Below, in pieces: positions 21,043 to 31,807 of a stretch of 64,000 nt of DNA. The stretch is from Auriscalpium vulgare (taxonomy: Eukaryota; Basidiomycota; Agaricomycetes; Russulales; Auriscalpiaceae). The position numbers and the translations under genes were made by a program. The stretch lies in the NCBI GenBank assembly GCA_019915015.1, contig JAHBBC010000006.1:186001-250000 (forward strand), read 5' to 3'. The notes under the pieces were generated by a model that ran no database searches, was not told the DNA's origin, and saw nothing but the letters and a program-made list of their open reading frames with translations. Each line of letters starts with the position of its first letter. Within the stretch, counting starts at the first letter, position 1.

Positions 21043-24000
21043 CTACTCTTGTTCGGCTTCTGCTTCATCATCAGGGGGCTCTACGTCGCGTTGCTCAACT
21101 TCGGGTGGATCTGCTTCGTCTTCGTTGCCTTGCGTCTCGCTTTGCTCGAGCTCGCGAAGTCGCTGAGTATCTATGTCGATGTCGCGAATGTCAATCTCGA
21201 TCGGTTCTCGACGAGCGAAGTAAGGAATGACTCGGAACGCGGCAATGGGGCGATCTAGAACGGAAGCGTCGAGGTCGGCGAGGATGTATGCGCCGCCTCG
21301 GTTGCGCGAAATGACGACGAGGGGACCGAGGTAACGTGGACGCATCTTGCGGTTGAGCGACTTCTCTATTGCGGTGTTGCGCATGAGTACGAGTGTTCCT
21401 CGTTTGAAGTCGAAGTCGCGAATCGTGTGCGAATGTTCAGCTTCAAAGCGTCGAGCGTTCTCGATGCGAGTCTCGTAGACTTGGGAGTGAAGTGCCGAGA
21501 TGTCGGCGTAACGCTTCTGGAGAGCGATGGCGCGGCGAGCGATGAGATCTGTAGTCGAGAGTATGGAATCTGGAGGGGGCTGGAGATACGTGGCTTCAGC
21601 AATGTCCAGGGGAATGAGCGGGTGACAACCCGTGACCGCGAAGTAAGGCAAACAGCCCATGCGTTTCCGAACCGTGAGGCGCTCCGACCAGAAGACAGAG
21701 TGAGCGTGGCGCGCCCATTGTGACTGGTCTCCGTCTGCTGCTTTGAAGAGTGCCTGCCGAACATCGTAATGTGAGCGTTCGACTATACCGTTTGCTCGGG
21801 AGTTGTAGCCGCTGATTCGAATATGTCGGATGTGGTACAGCGTTTCGAGGTGCTCGAGGGCTTTGATGAACGGTTTGCCGTTGTCGGTGACGATCTCGCT
21901 AAGCGAACCCCAACGGGAGATGATTTCCTCGTAGAAGAACTTCGCGAGTGCGACAGAGTCCTCTTTCTTGAGTAGACGGAATTCGGGATACGAAGTGATG
22001 GAACATCAACCTTGGACGATGTAGCGGTACCCGTTCGAGGGCGGCATGTGCATGGTGTCGACGTAGATCTTCGCGAACAAAGAAGCGGGTGGCGCGACGG
22101 TTGGGGGTAGGAGGGTTTGGAGTCGTTGACGCTGTTGGCAGATTAGACATGTCCGAACATACCACAGGACGTCGGCTTCGTAGGACGGCCACCAGAAGCG
22201 TTGGCCGATGAGCGAGCGTGTTGCGAACACTCCTCGATGGCCGACTTTATCATGGCAGTCGATGAGGATGTCGACGCGGCGTTTCTTGTGCGGGACGAGC
22301 TTGTGTCCGCCATCTTTGTTACGACGCCAGAGGCGATCTCTAGTAACGAAGAACTTGGTGGCGTAGCGAACGAATGTGGTGAACTCGGAGTCGGTCATTT
22401 TCTCGGGACGTACTGGGTCTTCTAGCCAATCTCGGACGTAGATGATGCGTTTGTCGGCTTTGTGTGCGGCTTCGGTGCGCGGGATCTCGCCATATCGCAG
22501 CACCGGGGGCTCCTCCTCCATACTTTGATTCTGACCGTCCTCGGTCAGTGCGAACACCTCGTGGACGGACGCGGAAGGGGTAGAAGGAGTCCAAGTCGGT
22601 TGCTCGTTCATGCTGGCGGTGTGGGCGATGTTCAGGAAGCCGTACAACTCGTCGATCCAGTTGTCGAAGTCGTCGTCTTCAATTTCGGGAGGATCTCCAG
22701 GCTGCCGAACGCGTCGGGAGAGACCGTCGGGGCCGTGAAAAATTCCTGGGACGTGCCGAAGTAGAAATTTGAAGGCGAGGATGGAGATAATCCAGCGATT
22801 GGTGCTCGCAGTGGGGACTAGATCAGGGTGCTTCAGCATACCGCCAATGGAAAGAGCGTCAACCTCGACGATGAGGTTCCGAAGTCCGATGAGGTAGATC
22901 TTCAGCGTCTTCAATGCGCGGTAGAGACCATAGATTTCGAGCTTCGGCTGGGAGAAGCGACGTTCGCGATCGTTTAGCGATATTGATCCGAACCGACTGT
23001 AGTATCGCTTCTTTTTATTCTCTTCGTCTTCTTGGGCGAGGATGTAGCCAACGGCGATGTAGGAGGTGTCGACGGCGAGGATGACGGCGGCGGGAGATTC
23101 GTAGTCGATGGCTCGAAGTGCTTCGGAATGAACGAGTGCGTCCTTGAGGTACTCTTGTGCGATAAGTTGCTCGGTACCATACTCGAAGTCAACTCCTTTG
23201 CGCGTGAGCTTCGTGAGGGGCCACGCGTGCTTCGCGAAGTCCTTGATGAAGATCCGACAAACGCCAACGGTTCCGAGGAACGCGCGAACATCTGAAAGAT
23301 CTTTACAAGGTCCCCAATTGGTGATCGCGGAGATGGTGGTAGGGTCTGCACGTCTGCCTTCTGGAGTGCAGAGATGGCGAAGAACCGTGAACTCGCGCGA
23401 TATGAGGATCAACTTCGTACCGGAGAAGGTGCCCTCCGAATAGCGCATGCGTTGGAGGATTCGGTTCGTGTTGAGGAGATGTTCCCAGACGAAGCGACGG
23501 ATGTCTGGGTTCTCTGGTATCATCTCATACGAACCGTCCGCGAGCCTGTAGTCCGACTTCGGGCCTTTGATGGGGACATCGTCGATGAAGGGGATGGTAT
23601 ATGTCGGAATCTCTTCGCGAAGTATGTGGGTGACGTCGTCGTGGAAAATCGGGACCGAGTTCGTCCAACCCATCGGCAGGGTGACGAGGCGATGCGCGCC
23701 GTAGGGGGTTTGGAAGGTGGTGAAGTCGCGGGATCGTTCGTCGATGACTCGCTCGTCGTAGCCGACGTACAGGTCGAGGATACCACCGCAAGCACGACCT
23801 CCGAACTGCTCGGCGAGGTGCTCTTGGATAGGCGGGACTCCGGAATGTGCGACCGTGACGGCGTTGAGCGGTTCGAGCGAGTGGACGATGCGAAGCTTAC
23901 CGTCCTTCTTCGCGACGCAAAACCACTTCGATCGATAGGAGGAGTTGGAAGGTTCGTAGACGCCTGCATCGATCTTCTTCTTGATCATTCTGCAGACCTC

Positions 24001-25077
24001 GTCGCGGATGCCTGGGGGTATGGGGATGTTACGATCGACCCAAGGGACATGCGCGACCACTGGGATTTGAATAGGCGGAAAGTACTCCTCTTTGAAGCTT
24101 CCTCGCTCATTCTCGGCCCAGGCGAACGCTTCGTTTTGCTCGGAGATGGTGTTGTGGAGAAGGTCGCGCTCGGTCGGTGTCAAGAAATCGTAGTTCGGAA
24201 GGGCGTCCATGGCATCGTGTCGCTCTTGGGTATATCGACCGGTAGGTGTGAACTTCGGAGGATGAGGGTTGAGCGGCGGCATGGACGCGAGTGGATCGCC
24301 GGTGATGTTGCGCTCGATTCGGAAGCCTTCAGGAAGCGTACCTAGGACGGGTTTGACTTTCTGCCCGACTGGTTTGTACTTCTTCTTGCCGATGAAGGTG
24401 TCGTGTATGTCGGCGTCGTGTGTCGAAGGCAAAGTCGAGGGCGTGGCCAAGAAAGGAGTCGAAGTGTGCTGGGTGCCAAGATAAGAGTCTGGGGATGTTT
24501 GGGAAAGTGAGGGGGATGGCGTCATCGGTCCTGTGGAACTGGGCGGGGATTGCAAACCGGGACCGAGGGGTTGCGAACTGAGAACGTAAGTACGCGAGGA
24601 CTGAGGAGACGAGGACGATGCGGCAAACTGATTCGGAACTGCGTGTTTGGGATCAAGATGGGAGTGCTCAGCCGCCAGTGGCTTTCGAGGCGGGGCGGGA
24701 CAGATATTCTGCATGAAAGAAGGCGCGGAGTGTTCGGGAAGATGTGAGCGTGCTTCGGAAGCGGTGACGTATGCGTGGCGAACCGCCGACTCGTCCGAGG
24801 AGTCGATTTGGGTATAGGCGATGATCCGGACATTGTCTCCTTCACCTTCGATAATCATGGCGATGGAGTTGCCTTCGTCGACTTCGTCTTCAAAGTCGGG
24901 CTTGAGCAATTTGCTCCTCGCGAAACCTATGGTGTCCCCGAGGGTATGTGGGGATGACGAGGCGGTCGCCTGTGTTCGGGTTGCGGATGGTGACCGTCTG
25001 GTCCTCGTTCTGGAAGTTCTGAACGATCGACTCGGTGAGGACGTCGAAGGGGCGACCGAGGAGAATGTCGTAGGCAA
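21043..25077 (-). pseudogene. Element A pol: RT, RNase H, integrase, with one in-frame TGA
   Basis: Minus-strand frame from about 25077 to 21043, with no convincing ATG, so it is probably made as a Gag-Pol fusion. It overlaps gag by ~190 nt in the +1 frame. Order along the chain: Pro/Ser-rich linker to ~220; RT at ~340-560 with first Asp in GGILDLYVGYDE and active-site F-I-D-D at ~497-500; RNase H (VILAVDTSYIAVGYIL, KLEIYG, VDALSI); integrase HHCC zinc domain (CHDKVGHRG, CLICQQ). At 22006-22008 the codon expected to be Arg (CGA in element B) is TGA, interrupting the integrase just after VDTMHM. The frame then continues intact to 21043, through TDNGKP and NGIVERSHYD (rest of the D,D,E triad) and a C-terminal GPLVVI strand region. 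One C-to-T change at a CpG explains the break. Confidence 0.9.
22512..22548 (-). promoter_or_regulatory. Internal copy of the element A polypurine tract with hairpin
   Basis: The 18 nt CCTCCTCCATACTTTGAT (plus strand) are identical to the 3' PPT at 18083-18100. They are followed, as there, by a short hairpin (CTGACCGTCCTCGGTCAG, 7-bp stem). It lies in pol between RNase H and integrase, coding for residues QSMEEE. Confidence 0.65.
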
Positions 25078-27658
25078 CGTTCCGCACGATATGAACCTGG
25101 AGGTACAATGTCATGCTTCCGAACTTGATAGGAACGTTACGTGCCAGCCCGAGCGACTCGGAAACCTGCTTGTTCGCCGATTGGAGGCGAATCTTGATCT
25201 CGGGGTCGTAGTGAAGCTCGAGGAAGTGACATACCTCCTCGCTTATCGCTATTACCTGAGATCCAGGGTCGAGAAGGCATTCGATGGCGACTCGGCTGGC
25301 GACAATCCCGTCAATGGACCGAAGCGAGTGGGAGTCGTTTGCGACGGTCAACGCGTCGGGATCGAACATGCTGTCGTGCGTGTGAGAGTTCAGGTAGACC
25401 TCGATCGGGTCGCTCATGACGCCTTTGTTCGATGCCGGCCAAACGGAGTCGACGGTCGACCTGCGTGGATCGGGGGCGTAGTGGGCGAGGAGTACCGTTT
25501 CCGAAGCTCGGATTGCCGCTGCTGGCGAAGTGAGCTCCTCGTCGGGTACCTCCTCGATCGTGACCTTGTGGCTTGGCTCTACTTCCTGAACGTTTGCTGC
25601 CCGACGAGGCGTGATCGCGTCGCGGAACTTCTGGCGAACTTCGGGGGCGAGCGAGAGCAGTTCTTCCGGCGTGAGCGAAAGTCGAACCTCCTTCATGGCG
25701 CGTTCGAAGACGGCGTCGGCCAATTCGGTGCGGTGAACCGGCGGCGCGTTGCGAAATTGTGGTTCGCGAACGGCTGGTTTGCTCGGATCGGCTGGAACCG
25801 TCTTCGGTTTGATGGGGGCGGAGGTCGCGTCGCGGACGTTGCAGAATGGGTGAACTGGAATTCGCTCAACTTCGCTCGCCTCGGGTTCGGGTGCCTGTGG
25901 CGCTTGCTTCGGAGGCTCTGCTTGCGCAATCTTCGGAGGCGGTGGGCCAACTTTGGCTTTAGCCGGGCGAGTAATCTCGACCCCATCGAAGACTTGCGCA
26001 TATGCAGCATGTTGCGACCGAAGTGCAGCCAGTTCGGGTTCGAGTCCTGCGATGCGATCTACCTTCGTGAGCGAAAACGTCTGAAGCGGAGTGGGGAGCA
26101 ATTCCATCATGAGGGTCGAAGCTACCACGGGTTTGACCGAAGGGTTGCGACGATACCACTCCTGGACTCGGTCGCGCAAGAAGTCGCCGGTGATGGCCCG
26201 AGGAACGAAGCTGCCGTTCGCTAGCGTGACCTTGCCTTCGCCGTTCCGAACGATAAGGCCTGCGCGAACGTCTTCTTCGACGAGCTCGCAAGACGATATA
26301 CGATGTTCGGAGCTTCCACAGTACAAACAACGTCCGGCAAGGCGCAGCATTGCTGCTGCGCGTGCGTCCGCTGAGGAAGTACTTGCGGTGGAAGACGCGA
26401 CTGCGGCTGGTGCTGCTGCTGCTTCGACTGCGTTCGCTGCCGCTTTGATCGGGCCCGATAGTGTTGCGAGCGAACCACCTTGCATCAAGCTTCGGACGAG
26501 TGTCGCAAGGAGATCTTCTGCTTTGATGGTTGGGGCAGGTGAAGGCGTGGCGGCGACGACAACTGGCGCTGGGGGAACGACTGGGGTGGCTACGTGCGCG
26601 CCGGTCCGAAACGCGTCGGCGTCGGACTGGAGGACGTACTGCCCGGCGAGATAGGCGTCCGAGACGTCGTAAGGGTCGCCTGCGATGACGTCGGGCTTCT
26701 TGATCTGGAGCCGAGAGTTAACCTTCGGCCAGAGGGCGTTCGGGATACCTCGGGAGAACGCTCGGTTCTGCTCCATCGTCGACAGACGTCCTTTGAGCAC
26801 TAGGAAGCCCGAAATGGTCAGATACTCTCGATGATACGTAGCGAAGTCGTCGAGAGTCAACGTAGACTTTGCTCGCGTCTGTTTGACGAGCTCGTCTAGG
26901 TCGGCCGTTGTATACGCTCGGTCGGCGTCGGCTCCTGGATAGAGCTTACCGACCGCTACCTTGAACTCGTCGTATGTGGCGTTGCCAGTGAATTCGATCA
27001 TTGCGTCGAACAGGTCGGCGGTTGCTGTGGGGACGTAGTTCTTCGTCCAATCCTTCTTCGCGCGGTCAGTGACGACGCCCGCAGGTCCGAAGAACGCTTC
27101 AAGGTCAGGCCAAAACCTACGGATCTCGCGGGGTTTGTCCGGCGTGAACACAGGCGCTGTTCGGGCGAGCCTAGATGGCATCGGGACGAGGGCGGCCATT
27201 GCTGGTGGTTGTGCGGAGTATGCGGGTGGTGGGTGGATAGGGCGGAGCGAAGTGAGTTGCGAAGTCTGTGGGCGTTTCGGAAGCGAAGGCGAAGGCGAAG
27301 GCGGAGTGCGCGGGGTCGGAGGTTGCGATGGGTGAAGAGGGGTGAGAGTCGATAACGGTGGCAGCGGCGAAAGAGATCGCAGAGGCGTAGAAAATCCTCC
27401 TGGAACGTGGAAATCGAAGTCGAAGTCAGGGTCGGCGTCGTGCTGAGTACCTGAAGGTTCGGGGAGAACGTCGTTGTTTACCTCGTCTTCGGAAGCCTCG
27501 TCGGAATGCGGGTCGTCAGCGGCGGGGTAGACGACGTGGGACCGACGAACTTCGTCGGCGAGGGTGGCGGAGCGAAGTTGATAGCGAGAGACGAAAGGCG
27601 AAGTTGCTTCGGAAGGCTTTGGAGGAATGGTGACAGAAACCCTCGCGGTGGGCTCCAA
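24890..27658 (-). CDS. Element A gag-protease
   Basis: The frame is open from 27658 to the stop at 24890. The first ATG in frame is at 27199 (MAALVPMPSRLARTAP), so the upstream ~150 codons, rich in Pro/Ser, are either leader or need a non-ATG start. Gag core: FWPDLEAFFGPAG through LYPGADADRAYTTADLDEL, the retroviral-type capsid region. A CCHC zinc knuckle follows (CLYCGSSEHRISSC). The C-terminal aspartic protease has DPGS (CLLDPGSQVIAIS) and ILLGRPF. Gag binds the element's RNA and forms the particle; the protease processes Gag-Pol. It ends ~190 nt inside the pol frame. Element B has the same arrangement. Confidence 0.88.
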   Translation of the reverse strand: MEPTARVSVTIPPKPSEATSPFVSRYQLRSATLADEVRRSHVVYPAADDPHSDEASEDEVNNDVLPEPSGTQHDADPDFDFDFHVPGGFSTPLRSLSPLPPLSTLTPLHPSQPPTPRTPPSPSPSLPKRPQTSQLTSLRPIHPPPAYSAQPPAMAALVPMPSRLARTAPVFTPDKPREIRRFWPDLEAFFGPAGVVTDRAKKDWTKNYVPTATADLFDAMIEFTGNATYDEFKVAVGKLYPGADADRAYTTADLDELVKQTRAKSTLTLDDFATYHREYLTISGFLVLKGRLSTMEQNRAFSRGIPNALWPKVNSRLQIKKPDVIAGDPYDVSDAYLAGQYVLQSDADAFRTGAHVATPVVPPAPVVVAATPSPAPTIKAEDLLATLVRSLMQGGSLATLSGPIKAAANAVEAAAAPAAVASSTASTSSADARAAAMLRLAGRCLYCGSSEHRISSCELVEEDVRAGLIVRNGEGKVTLANGSFVPRAITGDFLRDRVQEWYRRNPSVKPVVASTLMMELLPTPLQTFSLTKVDRIAGLEPELAALRSQHAAYAQVFDGVEITRPAKAKVGPPPPKIAQAEPPKQAPQAPEPEASEVERIPVHPFCNVRDATSAPIKPKTVPADPSKPAVREPQFRNAPPVHRTELADAVFERAMKEVRLSLTPEELLSLAPEVRQKFRDAITPRRAANVQEVEPSHKVTIEEVPDEELTSPAAAIRASETVLLAHYAPDPRRSTVDSVWPASNKGVMSDPIEVYLNSHTHDSMFDPDALTVANDSHSLRSIDGIVASRVAIECLLDPGSQVIAISEEVCHFLELHYDPEIKIRLQSANKQVSESLGLARNVPIKFGSMTLYLQVHIVRNVAYDILLGRPFDVLTESIVQNFQNEDQTVTIRNPNTGDRLVIPTYPRGHHRFREEQIAQARL
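27638..27657 (-). other. Element A primer binding site
   Basis: Read on the minus strand, TGGAGCCCACCGCGAGGG starts 4 nt inside the 5' LTR. It begins TGG, as expected for pairing with a tRNA 3' CCA end. The same 18 nt occur at the same place in element B. Confidence 0.75.
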
Positions 27659-27661
27659 AAG

Positions 27662-29232
27662 TGATGGGCACCAGACGGTAGTAGGGCGGATATGGGTAGT
27701 TTCCTATCCCTAGAGCGCTGTCAGTGGTACCGCGTTGTTGTGCGAGCGAGTCGTCACGTTCCCAAAGGTTCGCGAAGTGACTCCACCGATACGTGGATCG
27801 TGGTCGTAACGAGGATTCGGATCGGAATGAGGGTTCGGCGTGTGCGCCGGACCAGGAGACGAGAAGGAGTGAGCGTACGAGTCACCGAAGTGACGAACAA
27901 ACGAAGTCGCGACGAGCGAGCTCCGAAGTTGGACGCGGAGGAACGCGGAATGACGATGGAGGGAGGGAGAGAGAGATCGACGTAACACGAAGTTCGGCTT
28001 TATACGTTGATCGGTGCGATGGGTAGTTGGGTGACTTCGGACAACTTCGGATTGAGGACGAAGTTATGTGTAATGGGGAACGCGTTCGTCGTGGGCCTGA
28101 ACTTGAGGAGGCCTCGAAGGTGATATCAAAGTGGATGAAGGTCTGTCGATGGCGGTGTTCGAGAGGCGAGGTTCGGTCGTCGATGTTCGAGAGGCGAGGT
28201 TCGGGAGACGAGGTTCGGAAGGCGAGGTTCGGAAAGCGAAGTTGGGGTACGTGGTGCGAAAGGCGAAGGTCGAAAGCGAAGTCGAAGGCGAGCGTATTGC
28301 GGCGTGCGGCGTAGTCGAAAGTGAGGTTACGGGCGATAAGGAGGACGAGGGAGTACAACGACAGTAAGAGCTGTCGATGCGGGCGGTTTGCAACGTCTCT
28401 TTCGAGATGCTGACTATGAGGGGGGAAAGTAACTTTTTATTTGGTGTGCTATCGAGTCGTATTTAAGCTACAACGAGTGCGAGACCGTATCGTACGGAAA
28501 CGAACATAGGTAGGTGCGTACCGAGACGAAACACGAGCGAAGTGGATAAGGATCATGTGTCGCAAGTCGAGGTGGGTCGGAACGAGCATATGTAGCGAAG
28601 GAGAACTCTCATGGGGAACGAGAACGATGGATACCAAACAAACGATCAGCGCTGTCGCTACGATGTGATATACAGAAGGATGAAGTACGAACGATATTGT
28701 GGAGACGCGCCTCAGCGGTACAAGGCGCGCCAAACGTATACCCGCGAGCCGAAGTCGCAGCGAGTGGCGGACGATCTTCCGAAGTGGCTGGGAAGGTAGC
28801 CATGGCTTCGGGCTCGGTTCGCCTCGGCTCGGAAAGGTCGGGACGATAGAAGGGATCAATCGGGAACGCTATAAGTGAGGGGGAGAATCGGACAGGGAAG
28901 TACCGGGTGACAGCCGGTTATCTCGGAGATACGCTCACGGGGCGTTTCACTACACTGATCTTGGTCCGGCAGCGACTTTGTGGCGTGTCTGCTGCTGATG
29001 GGCCGAAAGGTCTCGACCGAACCACGTGCGGGCGCCTCGGGATGACTGGAAACGAGGCCGAAGCGCTGGAAAGTTCGGAGCCGAAGTCACGTGACTTCGG
29101 AACTTTCCGAAGTGGCTGTGCCGAAACGGCGGAAACGACGGTCCGGAGACCAAAGTCACGTGACTTTGGTTCGAAATGAAAAACCGAAAAGTCGCAGTGG
29201 AATCCCCGCTCGACGGGGAATCAGGCGTATCA
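27662..29232 (-). repeat. Element A, 5' LTR
   Basis: Partner of 16512-18082, same length. Differences seen: one each near 28441, 28577, 29206 and 29218. Confidence 0.93.
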
Positions 29233-29592
29233 CCGCACCCCTTGTTGTTGTTTCGATCACCTCGCAACGCCGTCGCGCATCACGCATTAGAGCCACACTC
29301 TGCACACCTTTGTCGACGGTTGTACGCACTGCGTCCAGTTTCTCACAGTCACTCGCACCACGTGTCCTCACCTCCGGACCCTCGTCGGCACAGTTCTCCG
29401 ACCGTTTGTGCACTCTGATCCACCTTTCCGACCGCACACACCTCCTGCGCACCACGTCGGAGACACGCATCCGATCATCTTCGGGACCCTGACACCCACT
29501 CGCACACACACATCATCACGGTACCCTCCTCAGCGCTCTAGGTATCTGGTATCACACACATTTACCACCCTACTACCTGTGGGTGCCCGTCA
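29233..29592 (+). repeat. LTR E, right part
   Basis: Continues LTR E after the element A insertion and ends GGTGCCCGTCA. Its reverse complement starts like the LTRs of A and D. Its outer flank does not match the flank at 15355, so the two ends of E do not share a target duplication. Confidence 0.55.
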
Positions 29593-30687
29593 ACACGTCA
29601 CATGTTGTGGGAAGCAGCAGCGAGAGTGCGGCGGCTATATGTAAGTGTCAGAGTCAAGAGCGGAGCCGCGGCACCCGGTGGCGCCACAGCCAACGGGTCG
29701 AGGACCTTTGAACTCTTTTTGTTCAGTGATTCTCATCCATTTTGCAAATCACAATAATGCAAACACAATATATAGAGTTGAGAAAACATAGCCAATACAT
29801 CTCTACCATCTGTGTCCAGATCATCTTAATGGTTACAAGTGCTCACTCTTTGTAGGATATCATATATATAATACATGATAGGGCTAAGCAATAGGTTGAT
29901 ACGCCTTGTTACATGCTGCCAGGCAATCATTGGGGAATTTTTGCCCTTTTGTCAAGTCGACAGCCACGTAATAATTTGGGAAATTGAGGTGTTTCACAGC
30001 AACAGCAGCGTTCAGACCATTCAAGTAGTCTTTCCGAATGTTTGCAAGGTAGGAGCCAGAGTTCTCACCATTGCAGTCTTGCAAAACATTTCATGATCAA
30101 AAGTGCACCTTGGACAGCACCCTTGAACCATCAACCCAGTGGCACGACCTGCACATAGTTGTCCAACCTGCTCTCATCATTCCAATGGCCACCACACAAC
30201 CTCAAGCACAACATCTCCCACAGCTGTCACAACTCGTCAGAATGCCATCAGACATGTTTACTGTTGAGATTGTCATCAGAATGTGTGCACAATGCCACTC
30301 CAGTTACTGTGACATCTGTATTCCTCTGCAGTCGCACCATTGTCCACCTCAGTTCTTGTACTCGCACTGCATCATTCTGATCCTGATTGTTTTGTATTTT
30401 CATTAGTGTCCCGATTATTGCCTCAGGAATCGGACCACCATTCCGGAGCATTCTTACCGGAAGAATGATCACAACGTCACAACATTGCAACACTCACCTC
30501 CGACCACCTAGTGCATCGGAGCATGCAGGACGTTGAGCTACCACCCAATGATAGAGACAATCCCCAAGCCTAAACTGTCAGCAATTTTGCTTGGGTATAT
30601 TTAATGGCCAAGCCCCTCTCCCCCCTGCCCCCTAAATGATTAAGAGTAATTGTACTGCCATGCTTGCGCTGGCCATTTCCCACCAAG
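29593..30687. repeat. Repeat R remnants, partly inverted
   Basis: 29593-29760 is an inverted copy of the R segment around 14540-14690 (cacatgttgtgggaagcagc read backward). 29890-30687 is a direct copy of the R 3' part, matching 40755-41535, and ends at ggccatttcccaccaag. Before the end is the subterminal ATGATTAAGAGTAAT, inverse to the R start. No gene. Confidence 0.7.
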
Positions 30688-30885
30688 TGTAGTTAGTGGG
30701 AGAAGCCACTCGGCGACTCCCGAACATACTAGATTAGATTACTAAGTACAGTAGATAAGCGAATTCCTAGTCATAGGAATATTCCAGTAGTCTTGTACTT
30801 AGGTATAAAGGCTCGCGTTCAGGAGCCGGAATAAAAAAAAAGTCTTATTCTCTATTTTACTCGCTCTCTACTTGTTTATTCTACA
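30688..30885 (+). repeat. Ty1/copia 5' LTR, 198 bp
   Basis: Starts TGTAGTTAGTGGG and ends TTCTACA, a 5-bp inverted terminus TGTAG/CTACA. The 3' LTR lies outside the window. It includes a TATA-like gtataaag at about 30803. Confidence 0.75.
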
Positions 30886-30901
30886 GGTTATGGGCCCTGC
30901 C
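30886..30901 (+). other. Ty1/copia primer binding site
   Basis: GGTTATGGGCCC directly follows the LTR. It resembles the anticodon-region complement of initiator tRNA-Met (..GGGCTCATAACC), the half-tRNA primer used by many copia elements. Confidence 0.6.
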
Positions 30902-30966
30902 CTTAACTGATCACATACAGTCACTATCTACCAGCCCTATCTATCACCCCCGAAATCTTCCCACCC

Positions 30967-31326
30967 ATGTCAGACAACACGTACGGCAGCGGCACGTACA
31001 ACACAGTCCGGATCAATGCCTTGCGGGGCACCGAGAATTACGCCGTATGGCGTATGAAGATCGAAGATCTACTTACCAATGCGGACCTGTGGGATTATGT
31101 CGACGGGACAGCGAAGAAACCTGCCGCGGCAGCGACAGGAGCGGATGCCAAAGTGCAAGAAGCCGCTGACGAGAAGATCAGGGTCTGGACAAAGAAGAGT
31201 CGACAGGCGCTGTCGGCAATTCGGCTGCGGGTCGCAGACCCGCTGCTGGTATACGTTCGGGACGAGAAAGAAGCCGCCGCCGCGTGGAGCATACTCGAGG
31301 AGTTGTACCAGCCGAAAGGAACGCTG
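30967..31326 (+). pseudogene. Ty1/copia gag, N-terminal part
   Basis: ATG at 30967 (MSDNTYGSGTYNTVRINALR). Typical copia Gag N-terminus of the UBN2/Retrotran_gag_2 type: L-x-G-x-x-N-Y-x-x-W (LRGTENYAVWRMKIEDLL) and the AAAAWSILEELYQPKGTL block. At 31326 the frame is split by element C. Removing C and one copy of the CGCTG duplication rejoins it in frame with 44387-44739. Plus strand, opposite to elements A, B and C. Confidence 0.88.
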
Positions 31327-31768
31327 TGTTACACTCTAGCCCGCACGCGAGATGCGGGGAGAGGGTATCGGGGTCACGCACTAACAACACCGCAAGGAGT
31401 TGTAGTGGTATCGATGCAAGTCTAGATCGACCTGTCTGAGGGCGAGGGTACAAGATGAGAGGAGGTAGCCCTGCGCCGTTCTAGCACACACTTCAGAGTA
31501 TCAGAGGGGATCAGATACAAATGAATAGGCTGAAGAGTCGTCGTATGTACATGGGGTTTATATAGTAAAGGGAGTCTTCCGTATCAGCCAATCAGTACGT
31601 GCGGGATACAAGTCCAACAGCTGTTGGGATGCATGCAGGAGGCCTGCAGGCATATCAGTCATGGATCAGTCATCCATCAGTCACATGATAAAGTAAGGTG
31701 TTAGGGGATAAGAGAAAGAAAGTCATATGTCCGTGCCGTTACCAAGCGAGGCAGCGCGGCGTGTAACA
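31327..31768 (-). repeat. Element C, 3' LTR
   Basis: 442 bp, TGTTACACTC at one end and GCGTGTAACA at the other, an 8-bp inverted terminus. Pairs with 43940-44381. Confidence 0.93.
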
Positions 31769-31782
31769 TCACCCTCTGCTAG
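31769..31782 (-). promoter_or_regulatory. Element C 3' polypurine tract
   Basis: Minus strand CTAGCAGAGGGTGA abuts the 3' LTR. The 12 nt accctctgctag (plus strand) recur exactly at 33203-33214, at the pol-ORF3 junction. Confidence 0.6.
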
Positions 31783-31807
31783 AATTGTTGTCGACCGCGA
31801 CAACACC

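Larger units (their letters stand above)
16512..29232 (-). mobile_element. Ty3/gypsy LTR retrotransposon A, 12.7 kb, complete
   Basis: Two 1571-bp LTRs begin TGATGGGC and end GTATCA on the plus strand, and I see only four mismatches between them by eye, so the insertion is recent. CCGC flanks both sides (16508-16511 and 29233-29236), giving a 4-bp target duplication. Minus-strand order is 5' LTR, PBS, gag-protease, pol (RT-RNase H-integrase, one stop), then an opposite-strand accessory gene, PPT and 3' LTR. It sits inside LTR E. The integrase stop makes it probably non-autonomous. Confidence 0.92.

Noticed and set aside
24821..26224. 467-aa plus-strand frame over element A gag
   Set aside because: Opposite to a clear gag-protease with zinc knuckle and DPGS; also considered as a further antisense gene, but no introns, start context or folded-protein pattern support it.
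13237..30687. R as a Helitron
   Set aside because: Ends do not show 5' TC and 3' CTRR, and the flanks are TT rather than an A-T target.
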